Assembly (NCBI GenBank): GCA_018268545.1
Contig: JAFDWI010000136.1
Coordinates: 1-7,382 of the forward strand
Length of the DNA: 7,382 bases
Origin: Actinomycetota bacterium
Lineage (GTDB): Bacteria; Actinomycetota; Acidimicrobiia; Acidimicrobiales; Iamiaceae
Reading direction: 5' to 3'
The notes beneath the pieces are model-generated. The model made no database searches. It worked only from the letters and a program-made list of their open reading frames with translations, and was not told where the DNA came from. The position numbers and the translations under genes are program-made. This document shows, one piece after another, positions 1 to 5,271 of this stretch (the stretch's first letter is position 1; each line of letters begins with the position of its first letter).

Positions 1-1
1 C

Positions 2-508
2 ATGTCCGAGAACGGGTCAACGGTTGATGTCGTCGTAGAAATCCCACGTGGAAGCCGCAACAAGTACGAGGTCGACCACGAATCCGGTGTGATCCGCCTC
101 GACCGCCGGTTGTTCTCGGCCACGGTCTACCCGTCGGACTACGGCTTCATCCCGAACACCCTCGCCGAGGACGGCGACCCGCTCGACGCCTTGGTCCTCC
201 TGGATGACCCGACGTTCCCCGGCTGCTGGGTGACCGCACGACCGATCGGCGTGCTCTGGATGGAAGACGAAGCCGGGCCCGACGCCAAGATCATCTGCGA
301 ACCCGCACTCGACGTGCGCGTCGCCGGTATCACCGAACTCGACCAGTTGCCGACGCATCTGATCGCCGAGCTGATCCACTTCTTCGACGTGTACAAGGAC
401 CTGGAGCCCGCCAAGTCGACCACCACCCGTGGCACCGAAGGTTCCGCCGCCGCCTGGGAAGAGATCCGGGCGTCACAGGCGCGCTACCAGGCCGCGAAAC
501 AACACTGA
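2..508 (+). CDS. ppa: Inorganic pyrophosphatase (family I, soluble)
   Basis: It hydrolyses pyrophosphate to two phosphates in the cytoplasm, pulling nucleic-acid, protein and activated-sugar synthesis forward. The 168-residue product is close to the usual bacterial length (about 160-175). The family signature DGDPLDA lies at residues 57-63, with the metal-binding aspartates D57, D59 and D62. By eye the other active-site residues known from the E. coli enzyme are also present: E13, K21, E23, R35, Y47, D89, D94, K96, Y131 and K132 (in YKDLE). The enzyme therefore looks intact and active. The ATG at base 2 is used because the conserved core (EIPRGSRNKYE) starts at residue 13, as expected after a short N-terminus. 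Only one base upstream is visible, so promoter and ribosome binding site cannot be judged. It reads in the same direction as the amidohydrolase but is 139 nt away, so it is probably a separate unit. Confidence 0.97.
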   Translation: MSENGSTVDVVVEIPRGSRNKYEVDHESGVIRLDRRLFSATVYPSDYGFIPNTLAEDGDPLDALVLLDDPTFPGCWVTARPIGVLWMEDEAGPDAKIICEPALDVRVAGITELDQLPTHLIAELIHFFDVYKDLEPAKSTTTRGTEGSAAAWEEIRASQARYQAAKQH

Positions 509-517
509 CGCACCCGA

Positions 518-540
518 CATCCGCCCGGGCATCCGCCCGG
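518..540. repeat. Two tandem copies of CATCCGCCCGG
   Basis: The 11-mer CATCCGCCCGG occurs at 518-528 and again at 530-540, a 12-nt period, ten bases after the ppa stop codon. No convincing terminator stem or T-run accompanies it. It may be a simple slippage product in GC-rich intergenic DNA. No function is assigned. Confidence 0.6.
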
Positions 541-559
541 CGCTCGGGAGCAGACCCGC

Positions 560-583
560 TGATCGGCTGATCGGCTGATCGGC
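560..583. repeat. Three perfect tandem copies of TGATCGGC
   Basis: The octamer TGATCGGC is repeated three times without a mismatch (560-567, 568-575, 576-583), about 65 nt upstream of the amidohydrolase start. An 8-bp period does not place copies on one DNA face, which argues weakly against a simple operator array. It could be a slippage-prone repeat or clustered protein-binding sites. With the neighbouring 518-540 repeat it is the only structure I see in the 509-647 gap apart from the promoter-like box at 635. Confidence 0.65.
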
Positions 584-634
584 GTTTGCAGCCGACAGGA
601 TCGTCACCCGGCGCACCCGCACCGGAGCCGACCG

Positions 635-640
635 TAGGAT
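635..640 (+). promoter_or_regulatory. Putative -10 box TAGGAT, leaderless-type start
   Basis: TAGGAT ends 7 nt before the ATG at 648. TANNNT boxes at this distance are typical of leaderless actinobacterial transcripts, in which RNA synthesis starts at or next to the start codon. No clear -35 element is visible. The AGGA inside the box could instead act as a Shine-Dalgarno sequence 8 nt from the ATG, so this case is ambiguous on its own. Confidence 0.45.
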
Positions 641-647
641 CCGAGGC

Positions 648-2369
648 ATGCACGACCTCGTGATCCGGAACGGATCGGTCATCGACGGGTCCGGCGGACC
701 CGTCAGAAGCGCCGACATCGCGATCGACGGCGAGACCATCGTCGCGGTGGGCGACGACATCGGAGCGGGCAGCCGAGAGATCGACGCGGCGGGGCTGCTC
801 GTCACACCCGGGTGGGTCGACATGCACACCCACTACGACGCGCAGGCCACCTGGGACCCCGAGCTCACCCCGTCGGGATGGCACGGGGTGACCACCGCGG
901 TCATGGGCAACTGTGGGGTCGGGTTCGCGCCCGCCGCGCCCGACCGCCACGACTGGTTGATCCGCCTCATGGAAGGCGTCGAGGACATCCCCGGCTCCGC
1001 GCTCACCGCCGGAATCCAATGGGAATGGGAGACCTTCGCCGAGTACCTCGACGCCCTGGACCGCCGCTCGTATGTGATGGACATCGGCACGCAGGTCCCC
1101 CACGGCGCGCTGCGCGCCTACGTCATGGGCGACCGGGGCGCCGCGAACGAACCGGCGACCGCCGCGGATCGGGCCGAGATGCGGCGCCTCGCAGGCGACG
1201 CATTGCGCGCCGGGGCGCTCGCGATCTCCACCTCACGCACGCCACTCCACCGCTCCGCCGACGGCGAACTCGTGCCGGGAACCCACGCCGAGATCGACGA
1301 GGTGTTCGCGCTCGGTGACGCGATGCTCGACGCCGGTCACGGCGGCTTCCAAGGCGCGTACGACCACGCAAGGCTCCCCGAGGAGTTGCCGTGGTTGCGC
1401 CGCCTGGCCGAACGCACGAAGTTGCCGGTCACCGTGAACCTGCAACAGACCGACACCGCACCCGAGGTGTGGCGCGAGGTCGTGGCCGAACTCGACCGTG
1501 CCGCCGCGGACGACGTTCCGTTGTACGCCCAGGTGCACGGGCGACCCGTCGGCGTGCTCATGGCATGGGAAGCAACGCTGCACCCGTTCTCGTTCGCGAC
1601 CGCGTGGGGTCCGCTCGCGTTCGCCTCACCCGAGAAGCGACAGGCCAAGCTGCACGACCCCGACGTGCGCAAGGCGCTCATCGACGGACCCCGTGCCACC
1701 GAGCTCGCCGGCGACTTCACGACGTTCCTCACCACGTCGTGGCACAAGATGTTCTGCTTCCAGGGTGAAACCGACTACGAGCCGGCGCCCGAAACGTCGT
1801 TCGCGGCCATCGCGGCACGTGACCGGCGGCGACCCGAAGACGTCGCGTACGACCACCTGCTGAGCGACGGCGGCCACGGGGTCCTGTACTTCCCGCTGTT
1901 CAACTATTCCGACGGCAACCTGGATGTGCTCCACGACCTGCACCGACACCCACGAACCCGTATGGGCCTGGCCGACGGCGGCGCGCACGTCGGGTCGATC
2001 TGCGACGGGTCGACGCCGTCGTTCATGGTCGCCTTCTGGACCCGCGACCGGGTGCGCGGCCCGAAGCTGCCACTCGAGTTGATCGTGCGACGCCAGACCC
2101 GCGACACCGCCTTCCACTACGGGCTGTCCGACCGGGGGCTGATCGCTCCGGGGATGCGCGCGGATGTCAACGTGATCGATTACGACCGACTCGCGATCGG
2201 TCCACCTCGACTTGCGTACGACCTGCCTGCCGGCGCGAAACGATTCGTGCAGTCTTCGACCGGTTACCGCGCCACCATCTGTCGTGGCCCCGTGGTCCGT
2301 GAAGACGACGAGTTCACCGGCGCCCTGCCGGGACGACTGATCCGCGGACCACGGCCGGCACCGCGCTGA
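648..2369 (+). CDS. Amidohydrolase, N-acyl-D-amino-acid deacylase-like
   Basis: This is a 573-residue metal-dependent hydrolase of the amidohydrolase superfamily, in the D-aminoacylase-like branch, whose characterised members remove acyl groups from N-acyl-D-amino acids. The N-terminus (residues 3-53) and C-terminus (about 495-550, with GLIAPGMRADVNVID) form the small beta-sandwich typical of the superfamily around a central TIM barrel. The HxH metal motif is H60-T-H62 in HTHYDAQ. Cys89 in GNCGVGFAP matches the bridging cysteine of D-aminoacylase, and Asp443 in LADGGAH matches the catalytic aspartate. The two further metal-ligand histidines of characterised D-aminoacylases are not obvious: the expected regions read VNLQQTD (263-269) and YAQVHGRP (293-300). 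The true substrate is therefore open; it could be another cyclic or acyl amide. ATG 648 begins just before the first beta strand. The next gene starts 19 nt downstream, suggesting a linked role. There is no signal peptide, so it is likely cytoplasmic. Confidence 0.85.
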   Translation: MHDLVIRNGSVIDGSGGPVRSADIAIDGETIVAVGDDIGAGSREIDAAGLLVTPGWVDMHTHYDAQATWDPELTPSGWHGVTTAVMGNCGVGFAPAAPDRHDWLIRLMEGVEDIPGSALTAGIQWEWETFAEYLDALDRRSYVMDIGTQVPHGALRAYVMGDRGAANEPATAADRAEMRRLAGDALRAGALAISTSRTPLHRSADGELVPGTHAEIDEVFALGDAMLDAGHGGFQGAYDHARLPEELPWLRRLAERTKLPVTVNLQQTDTAPEVWREVVAELDRAAADDVPLYAQVHGRPVGVLMAWEATLHPFSFATAWGPLAFASPEKRQAKLHDPDVRKALIDGPRATELAGDFTTFLTTSWHKMFCFQGETDYEPAPETSFAAIAARDRRRPEDVAYDHLLSDGGHGVLYFPLFNYSDGNLDVLHDLHRHPRTRMGLADGGAHVGSICDGSTPSFMVAFWTRDRVRGPKLPLELIVRRQTRDTAFHYGLSDRGLIAPGMRADVNVIDYDRLAIGPPRLAYDLPAGAKRFVQSSTGYRATICRGPVVREDDEFTGALPGRLIRGPRPAPR

Positions 2370-2375
2370 CGCCCC

Positions 2376-2381
2376 TACGCT
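2376..2381 (+). promoter_or_regulatory. Putative -10 box TACGCT in a 19-nt gap
   Basis: TACGCT ends 7 nt before the ATG at 2389 and falls entirely within the 19-nt gap after the amidohydrolase stop. The bases just before the ATG (GCAGGGC) lack a well-spaced Shine-Dalgarno sequence. The aminotransferase-like gene may therefore have its own leaderless promoter, besides any read-through from upstream. Confidence 0.4.
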
Positions 2382-2388
2382 GCAGGGC

Positions 2389-3570
2389 ATGCCGACGTTG
2401 CCCGATCCCCCGATCGACCGGTCGTTGTTCCCGGTCACCGAACGCTACGTGTACCTGAACCACGCGGGGATCGCGCCGCTCCCCCGGCCTTCGGTCGAGG
2501 CGATCGTCCAGGCGGCGACCGTGTCGTCGGCACAGGGGTCCGTCGGGGAGGACGACCGTTTCGATGCGACGGATGTGACCCGACAGCGTGCCGCCAACTT
2601 GATGGGTGTCGCCGTCGACGACGTCGCCTTCGTGAAGAACACCACTGAGGGGCTCGGCTTCGTCGCGTCCGGGCTGGACTGGCAAGTCGGCGACCGGGTC
2701 GTCGTGCCCGACGGCGAGTTCCCGTCCACGATCTTCCCATGGCTCGCGTTGGCCGACCGTGGTGTCGAGGTCGTTCGGGTCGCGCCACAGGGCGCAGAGG
2801 GCAGCCTCGAACTCGACGGGTTCGCGGCTGCGCTCGCCGGAGGGAACGTCCGGGTCGTCACGCTCAGTTGGGTCCAGTTCTCCAAGGGGTGGCGGACCGA
2901 TCTGGCCGGGCTCGCCGAGCTGTGCCATGCCCAGGGCGCGCTGTTGTGCGTCGACGTGATCCAGGGCCTCGGGGTCCTGCCATGTCAGCTGGCCGATTGG
3001 GGGGTCGACTTCGCTGCGGCGGATGCCCACAAGTGGCTGCTCGGCCCTGAGGGGATCGGCGTGCTGTATGTGGCCGAAGCACACCGCGAGCGGCTGCGCG
3101 TCCTCGAACCCGGCTGGGCATCGGTCACACACCGGATGGAGTGGGACAATCTCGAGCTCGTCTACGACGAATCCGCGCGCCGTTTCGAAGGCGGCACCCT
3201 GAACATGATCGGGCTGGCAGGCCTCGGGGCTTCACTCGAATTGCTCGAGTCGGCCGGTGTCGACGCGGTCTGGTCCCATGTCGACGCGCTGTGCGACCGA
3301 TTGTGCGCCGCGCTGGTCGAGATCGGTGCGACGGTGCTGTCGGACCGACGGCCTCCGACCGAACCCCAGGGTCGGTCGGCAAACGTCACCTTCACCATGC
3401 GCGGCGTCGATGCCGACGCCTTGCACGAGCGCCTCGAATCGGACGGGGTCATCTGTTCTCCGCGAGGTGGAGGGATCCGCTTCGCTCCTCACGGCTACAA
3501 CACCGCGGAGGACATCGACGCCGCAGTCGAGGCCGTGCGCGCCGCAGTCGAACACCTCGCGACCCCCTGA
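2389..3570 (+). CDS. Class V aminotransferase-fold PLP enzyme
   Basis: This is a 393-residue pyridoxal-phosphate enzyme of fold type I, in the class V group that includes cysteine desulfurases, selenocysteine lyases and isopenicillin-N-epimerase-like proteins. The PLP lysine is K215 in DAHKWLLGPEG (212-222). D189 and Q192 in VDVIQGLG would contact the cofactor ring, and NTTEG (84-88) is the phosphate-binding turn. LNHAGIAP (23-30) lies at the substrate entrance. R364 in GGIRFAPH probably binds the substrate carboxylate. The C-terminal segment SPRGGGIRFAPH (357-368) has no cysteine where cysteine desulfurases carry their catalytic one, so sulfur transfer to a partner is unlikely; a lyase, epimerase or aminotransferase acting on an amino compound fits better. 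No suf or isc genes are nearby. It follows the amidohydrolase by 19 nt, so it may act on a product of that enzyme (inference). The exact reaction is unknown. Confidence 0.88.
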   Translation: MPTLPDPPIDRSLFPVTERYVYLNHAGIAPLPRPSVEAIVQAATVSSAQGSVGEDDRFDATDVTRQRAANLMGVAVDDVAFVKNTTEGLGFVASGLDWQVGDRVVVPDGEFPSTIFPWLALADRGVEVVRVAPQGAEGSLELDGFAAALAGGNVRVVTLSWVQFSKGWRTDLAGLAELCHAQGALLCVDVIQGLGVLPCQLADWGVDFAAADAHKWLLGPEGIGVLYVAEAHRERLRVLEPGWASVTHRMEWDNLELVYDESARRFEGGTLNMIGLAGLGASLELLESAGVDAVWSHVDALCDRLCAALVEIGATVLSDRRPPTEPQGRSANVTFTMRGVDADALHERLESDGVICSPRGGGIRFAPHGYNTAEDIDAAVEAVRAAVEHLATP

Positions 3571-3593
3571 AGCCGCCGCGGCGCCCGCCCCCT

Positions 3594-3650
3594 GAGCGAA
3601 CTTCGGGAGGTTTCCTGGGTATATCCACGGATACCTCCCGAAGTTCGCTC
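3594..3650. terminator. Perfect 18-bp inverted repeat (terminator or REP-like palindrome)
   Basis: The left arm GAGCGAACTTCGGGAGGT (3594-3611) is exactly complementary to the right arm at 3633-3650, with a 21-nt centre. The centre can extend the stem: TCC 3613-3615 pairs with GGA 3629-3631, and TGG 3616-3618 with CCA 3625-3627 around one bulged C. Outside the arms, CCCGCC (3584-3589) can pair with GGCGGG (3653-3658). It begins 24 nt after the aminotransferase stop, so a factor-assisted or U-less terminator is plausible; no T-run follows on either strand. Its length and perfection also fit a repetitive extragenic palindrome or a miniature mobile relic. No target duplication is visible at its edges. 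Confidence 0.7.
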
Positions 3651-3655
3651 GTGGC

Positions 3656-3675
3656 GGGTTGGGCGGGGCTGGGGG
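3656..3675 (+). other. Canonical G-quadruplex motif upstream of ung
   Basis: Four G-runs (3656-3658, 3661-3663, 3665-3668, 3671-3675) are separated by TT, C and CT. This meets the strict three-tetrad pattern with loops of only 1-2 nt, the class expected to be most stable. It lies on the non-template strand 51 nt before the ung start and starts 5 nt after the right arm of the large palindrome. The G-rich bias continues to about 3700. Folding in the cell is an inference. Confidence 0.6.
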
Positions 3676-3711
3676 CGGAGAGGGCGAAAGGCGGGAGGTG
3701 AGGTCGCTGGC

Positions 3712-3717
3712 TACTGT
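3712..3717 (+). promoter_or_regulatory. Putative -10 box TACTGT for ung, leaderless-type
   Basis: TACTGT ends 9 nt before the ATG at 3727. The bases between (TCCGACCCG) contain no Shine-Dalgarno sequence, so a leaderless transcript is the simplest reading. A clear -35 element is not visible in the G-rich stretch upstream. Confidence 0.45.
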
Positions 3718-3726
3718 TCCGACCCG

Positions 3727-4389
3727 ATGGCGCCGTTCACCGACTGGAACCCGCTCCTGCGAGACGAATTCGACAAGCCCTACTGGGCCGACTTGCAGAG
3801 TTTCGTCGCGGCCGAACGCGCACGCCATCGCGTGTATCCGCCCGACGACCAGGTGTATGCCGCGCTCCACCGGACGCCGCACGCGGACGTGAAGGTGGTG
3901 ATCCTCGGCCAGGACCCCTACCACGGCCCCGGACAGGCACACGGGCTGTGCTTCTCGGTTCCCGACGGTGTCCCGCCGCCGCCGTCGCTGCGCAACATCC
4001 TCGCCGAACTCGAATCCGACCTGGGGATCACGCCCCCCCGAAGCGGCGACCTGAGCCGCTGGGCCGACCAGGGCGTGCTGCTGCTGAACACGACGCTGAC
4101 CGTACGCGCCGGCAATGCCGCGTCGCACCAGCGTCACGGCTGGGAGTCCTTCACCGACCGCGTGATCGACGTCGTGAACGACAAGCCCGAACGGGTCGTG
4201 TTCATCCTCTGGGGCGCATCGGCCCGCGCCAAGAAGACCCACATCGACACGACCCGTCACACGGTGCTCGAGTCGGTCCACCCGTCACCGTTGTCGGCAT
4301 CCAACGGCTTCTTCGGCTCGAAACCGTTCTCGCGGGCGAACGCGGCCCTCACCGCGGCCGGCCGCGAGCCCGTCGACTGGCAGTTGTGA
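3727..4389 (+). CDS. ung: Uracil-DNA glycosylase, family 1
   Basis: It removes uracil from DNA, formed by cytosine deamination or dUTP misincorporation, as the first step of base excision repair. The 220 residues match the usual bacterial length. The water-activating motif GQDPYHGPGQAHG (61-73) carries catalytic D63 and Y65. F76 would stack on the uracil, and N121 in LLLNTTLTVR gives base specificity. The second signature HPSPLSA (185-191) carries H185 and the DNA-intercalating L189. All hallmark residues are present, so it should be active. ATG 3727 gives a standard short N-terminus before FTDWNPLL, and the absence of a Shine-Dalgarno sequence agrees with leaderless expression. It is transcribed away from the large palindrome and G-rich element, and ends 123 nt before the convergent HNH gene. 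It looks monocistronic. Confidence 0.97.
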   Translation: MAPFTDWNPLLRDEFDKPYWADLQSFVAAERARHRVYPPDDQVYAALHRTPHADVKVVILGQDPYHGPGQAHGLCFSVPDGVPPPPSLRNILAELESDLGITPPRSGDLSRWADQGVLLLNTTLTVRAGNAASHQRHGWESFTDRVIDVVNDKPERVVFILWGASARAKKTHIDTTRHTVLESVHPSPLSASNGFFGSKPFSRANAALTAAGREPVDWQL

Positions 4390-4431
4390 TCGGCGAAACC
4401 GAGCCATCTGCGACGAACCGATCGCGACGAA

Positions 4432-4464
4432 GCTGACGGTCCGGGTGCCGAAGCTGCCGTCAGC
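4432..4464. terminator. Hairpin between convergent ung and HNH genes
   Basis: GCTGACGG (4432-4439) and CCGTCAGC (4457-4464) form a perfect 8-bp stem around a 17-nt loop, 42 nt after the ung stop and 48 nt beyond the HNH stop. It could serve as a terminator for both genes, which converge here. There is no U-tract on either strand and the loop is large, so the assignment is tentative. Confidence 0.4.
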
Positions 4465-4526
4465 CAGGCCGGAAACTGATCCGGACAACGGCGTTCTCGG
4501 CGAACCTGACGGTCAGGGTGCCGAGG
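4433..4526. repeat. Diverged 21-nt direct repeat at the HNH 3' end
   Basis: The 21 nt at 4433-4453 recur at 4506-4526 with two mismatches (shared core CTGACGGTC then GGGTGCCGA). The first copy contributes the left arm of the convergent-gap hairpin. The second spans the HNH stop codon and contains a 13-nt dyad (CCTGAC, G, GTCAGG at 4505-4517). A local duplication of the gene's tail is the simplest explanation. Nothing else is evident in the 4390-4512 gap. Confidence 0.55.
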
Positions 4527-5043
4527 ATGTCTTGGATGTCGAGACTGCCGCGGAGCCGACGATCCAGGGCTCCCACGACGGGTTCGCGTCGACGTCGACC
4601 AGCAGCCACGACCACGCCGAGGGCGCACGCGGGGTCACCCCGAGCGACCAACCCAACTCGTCGAGTGTGCGGTCGGCCTTGTGACCGTTGCACCGTAGAC
4701 ATGCGGTCACGACGTTGTGCCACACGTGCTCCCCGCCCCGCGACCGCGGGATCACATGATCCACCGTGTTGCCACGACCCCCGCAGTACACACAGCGCCC
4801 CCGGTCGCGGGTCACGACGTTCCGCCGGGTGAGCGGCAGGTGCGCCCGGAACGGCACCCGTACGAAGTAGCGGAGTCGGATCACCGAAGGGACCGGCATC
4901 TCAAGATGTTCCGAATGGACGACCTCGTCGCCCTCGGTGACGACGTCGGCCTTACCGCCGAGCACCAGCACGAGGGCCCGTCGGCCCGCGACGATGTGGA
5001 GCGGCTCGTAACCGACGCTCAACAACAGCGCGCTCGATGTCAC
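4513..5043 (-). CDS. HNH endonuclease family protein
   Basis: This is a 176-residue HNH nuclease-fold protein of a type common in Actinobacteria; its cellular role is not settled. The N-terminal segment (ALLLSVGYEPLHIVAGRRAL, residues 5-24) and SVIRLRYFVRVP (53-64) are family hallmarks preceding the nuclease. The HNH module runs about 73-133: zinc cysteines C84 and C87 (CVYCG) and C115 and C118 (CLRC), catalytic D95-H96 in DHVIPRSRGG, N110, and N119 with K122 (CNGHK). All key residues are intact, so DNA binding or nicking is plausible. The frame stays open far upstream, but GTG 5043 is chosen because homologues begin just before ALLLS and AAGGAG lies 4 nt before it. The gene is divergent from the acyltransferase and convergent with ung. 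It has no obvious partner, methylase or mobile element nearby. Confidence 0.88.
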   Translation of the reverse strand: MTSSALLLSVGYEPLHIVAGRRALVLVLGGKADVVTEGDEVVHSEHLEMPVPSVIRLRYFVRVPFRAHLPLTRRNVVTRDRGRCVYCGGRGNTVDHVIPRSRGGEHVWHNVVTACLRCNGHKADRTLDELGWSLGVTPRAPSAWSWLLVDVDANPSWEPWIVGSAAVSTSKTSSAP

Positions 5044-5047
5044 GGTG

Positions 5048-5053
5048 CTCCTT
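5048..5053 (-). promoter_or_regulatory. Ribosome binding site AAGGAG for the HNH gene
   Basis: On the minus strand AAGGAG is followed by CACC and then the GTG at 5043. This site decides the start codon against the much longer open frame upstream. It contrasts with the four plus-strand genes, whose starts lack a clearly placed Shine-Dalgarno sequence. Confidence 0.65.
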
Positions 5054-5086
5054 CCCCCGGCCGGAACGGACTCGGGCGACACGGCA

Positions 5087-5092
5087 ACGCTA
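5087..5092 (-). promoter_or_regulatory. Putative -10 box TAGCGT for the HNH gene
   Basis: On the minus strand TAGCGT lies 43 nt before the GTG start, giving a leader of roughly 35-40 nt that contains the AAGGAG site. The same hexamer is the candidate -10 box of the divergent acyltransferase gene. No clear -35 element is visible. Confidence 0.35.
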
Positions 5093-5170
5093 TCGGCTGG
5101 ACCGCTTCGGACCGGGCCACACAGCCACGGCGATTCTCCGGGCCGCCGAAGCCGGCCGCGGTCCCCGTCG

Positions 5171-5240
5171 GCGCCATGTGGCGCCATGCAACGCCATGTG
5201 GCGCCGTGTAACGCGATGCAGCACCATGCGGCGCGGTGCA
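5171..5240. repeat. Seven-unit degenerate 10-bp tandem repeat
   Basis: Seven consecutive decamers share the pattern RCRCSRTGYR (best consensus GCGCCATGYR). The first two are perfect and the other five differ at one or two positions, all without insertion. An eighth, out-of-register copy may follow at 5241-5250. Units pair into about 20-bp blocks; 5171-5190 and 5191-5210 agree at 17 of 20 bases. Self-complementary GGCGCC occurs at 5170-5175, 5180-5185 and 5200-5205, so cruciform or hairpin structures are possible. The repeat fills the middle of the 228-nt divergent gap and ends just upstream of the acyltransferase -10 box. Confidence 0.8.
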
Positions 5241-5256
5241 GCATCCGTGCCGCGAG

Positions 5257-5262
5257 TAGCGT
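5257..5262 (+). promoter_or_regulatory. Putative -10 box TAGCGT for the acyltransferase
   Basis: TAGCGT ends 9 nt before the GTG at 5272, and the bases between (CGCTGTGTC) have no Shine-Dalgarno sequence, so transcription is probably leaderless. The place where a -35 box would sit falls within the last units of the 10-bp repeat. Confidence 0.42.
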
Positions 5263-5271
5263 CGCTGTGTC

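Noticed and set aside
1626..3132. Long - strand open frames (1626-2438 and 2314-3132) antisense to the amidohydrolase and PLP genes
   Set aside because: These are shadows typical of GC-rich coding DNA; the + strand frames have clear motifs and catalytic residues.
2389..3570. Cysteine desulfurase (SufS/IscS)
   Set aside because: There is no catalytic cysteine in the expected C-terminal loop and no iron-sulfur assembly genes beside it; only the fold and PLP site are shared.
3651..3726. Small ORF or RNA gene in the G-rich stretch before ung
   Set aside because: No start with a ribosome site, no tRNA-like or known RNA fold is visible; the content is explained by the G-quadruplex motif and the ung promoter.
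3232..4281. 349-codon - strand open frame spanning the palindrome and ung
   Set aside because: It is antisense to two convincing genes, low-complexity, without recognisable motifs, and would have to cross the large inverted repeat.
5171..5250. CRISPR array
   Set aside because: The units are contiguous 10-mers with no spacers and there are no cas genes, so this is a plain degenerate tandem repeat.
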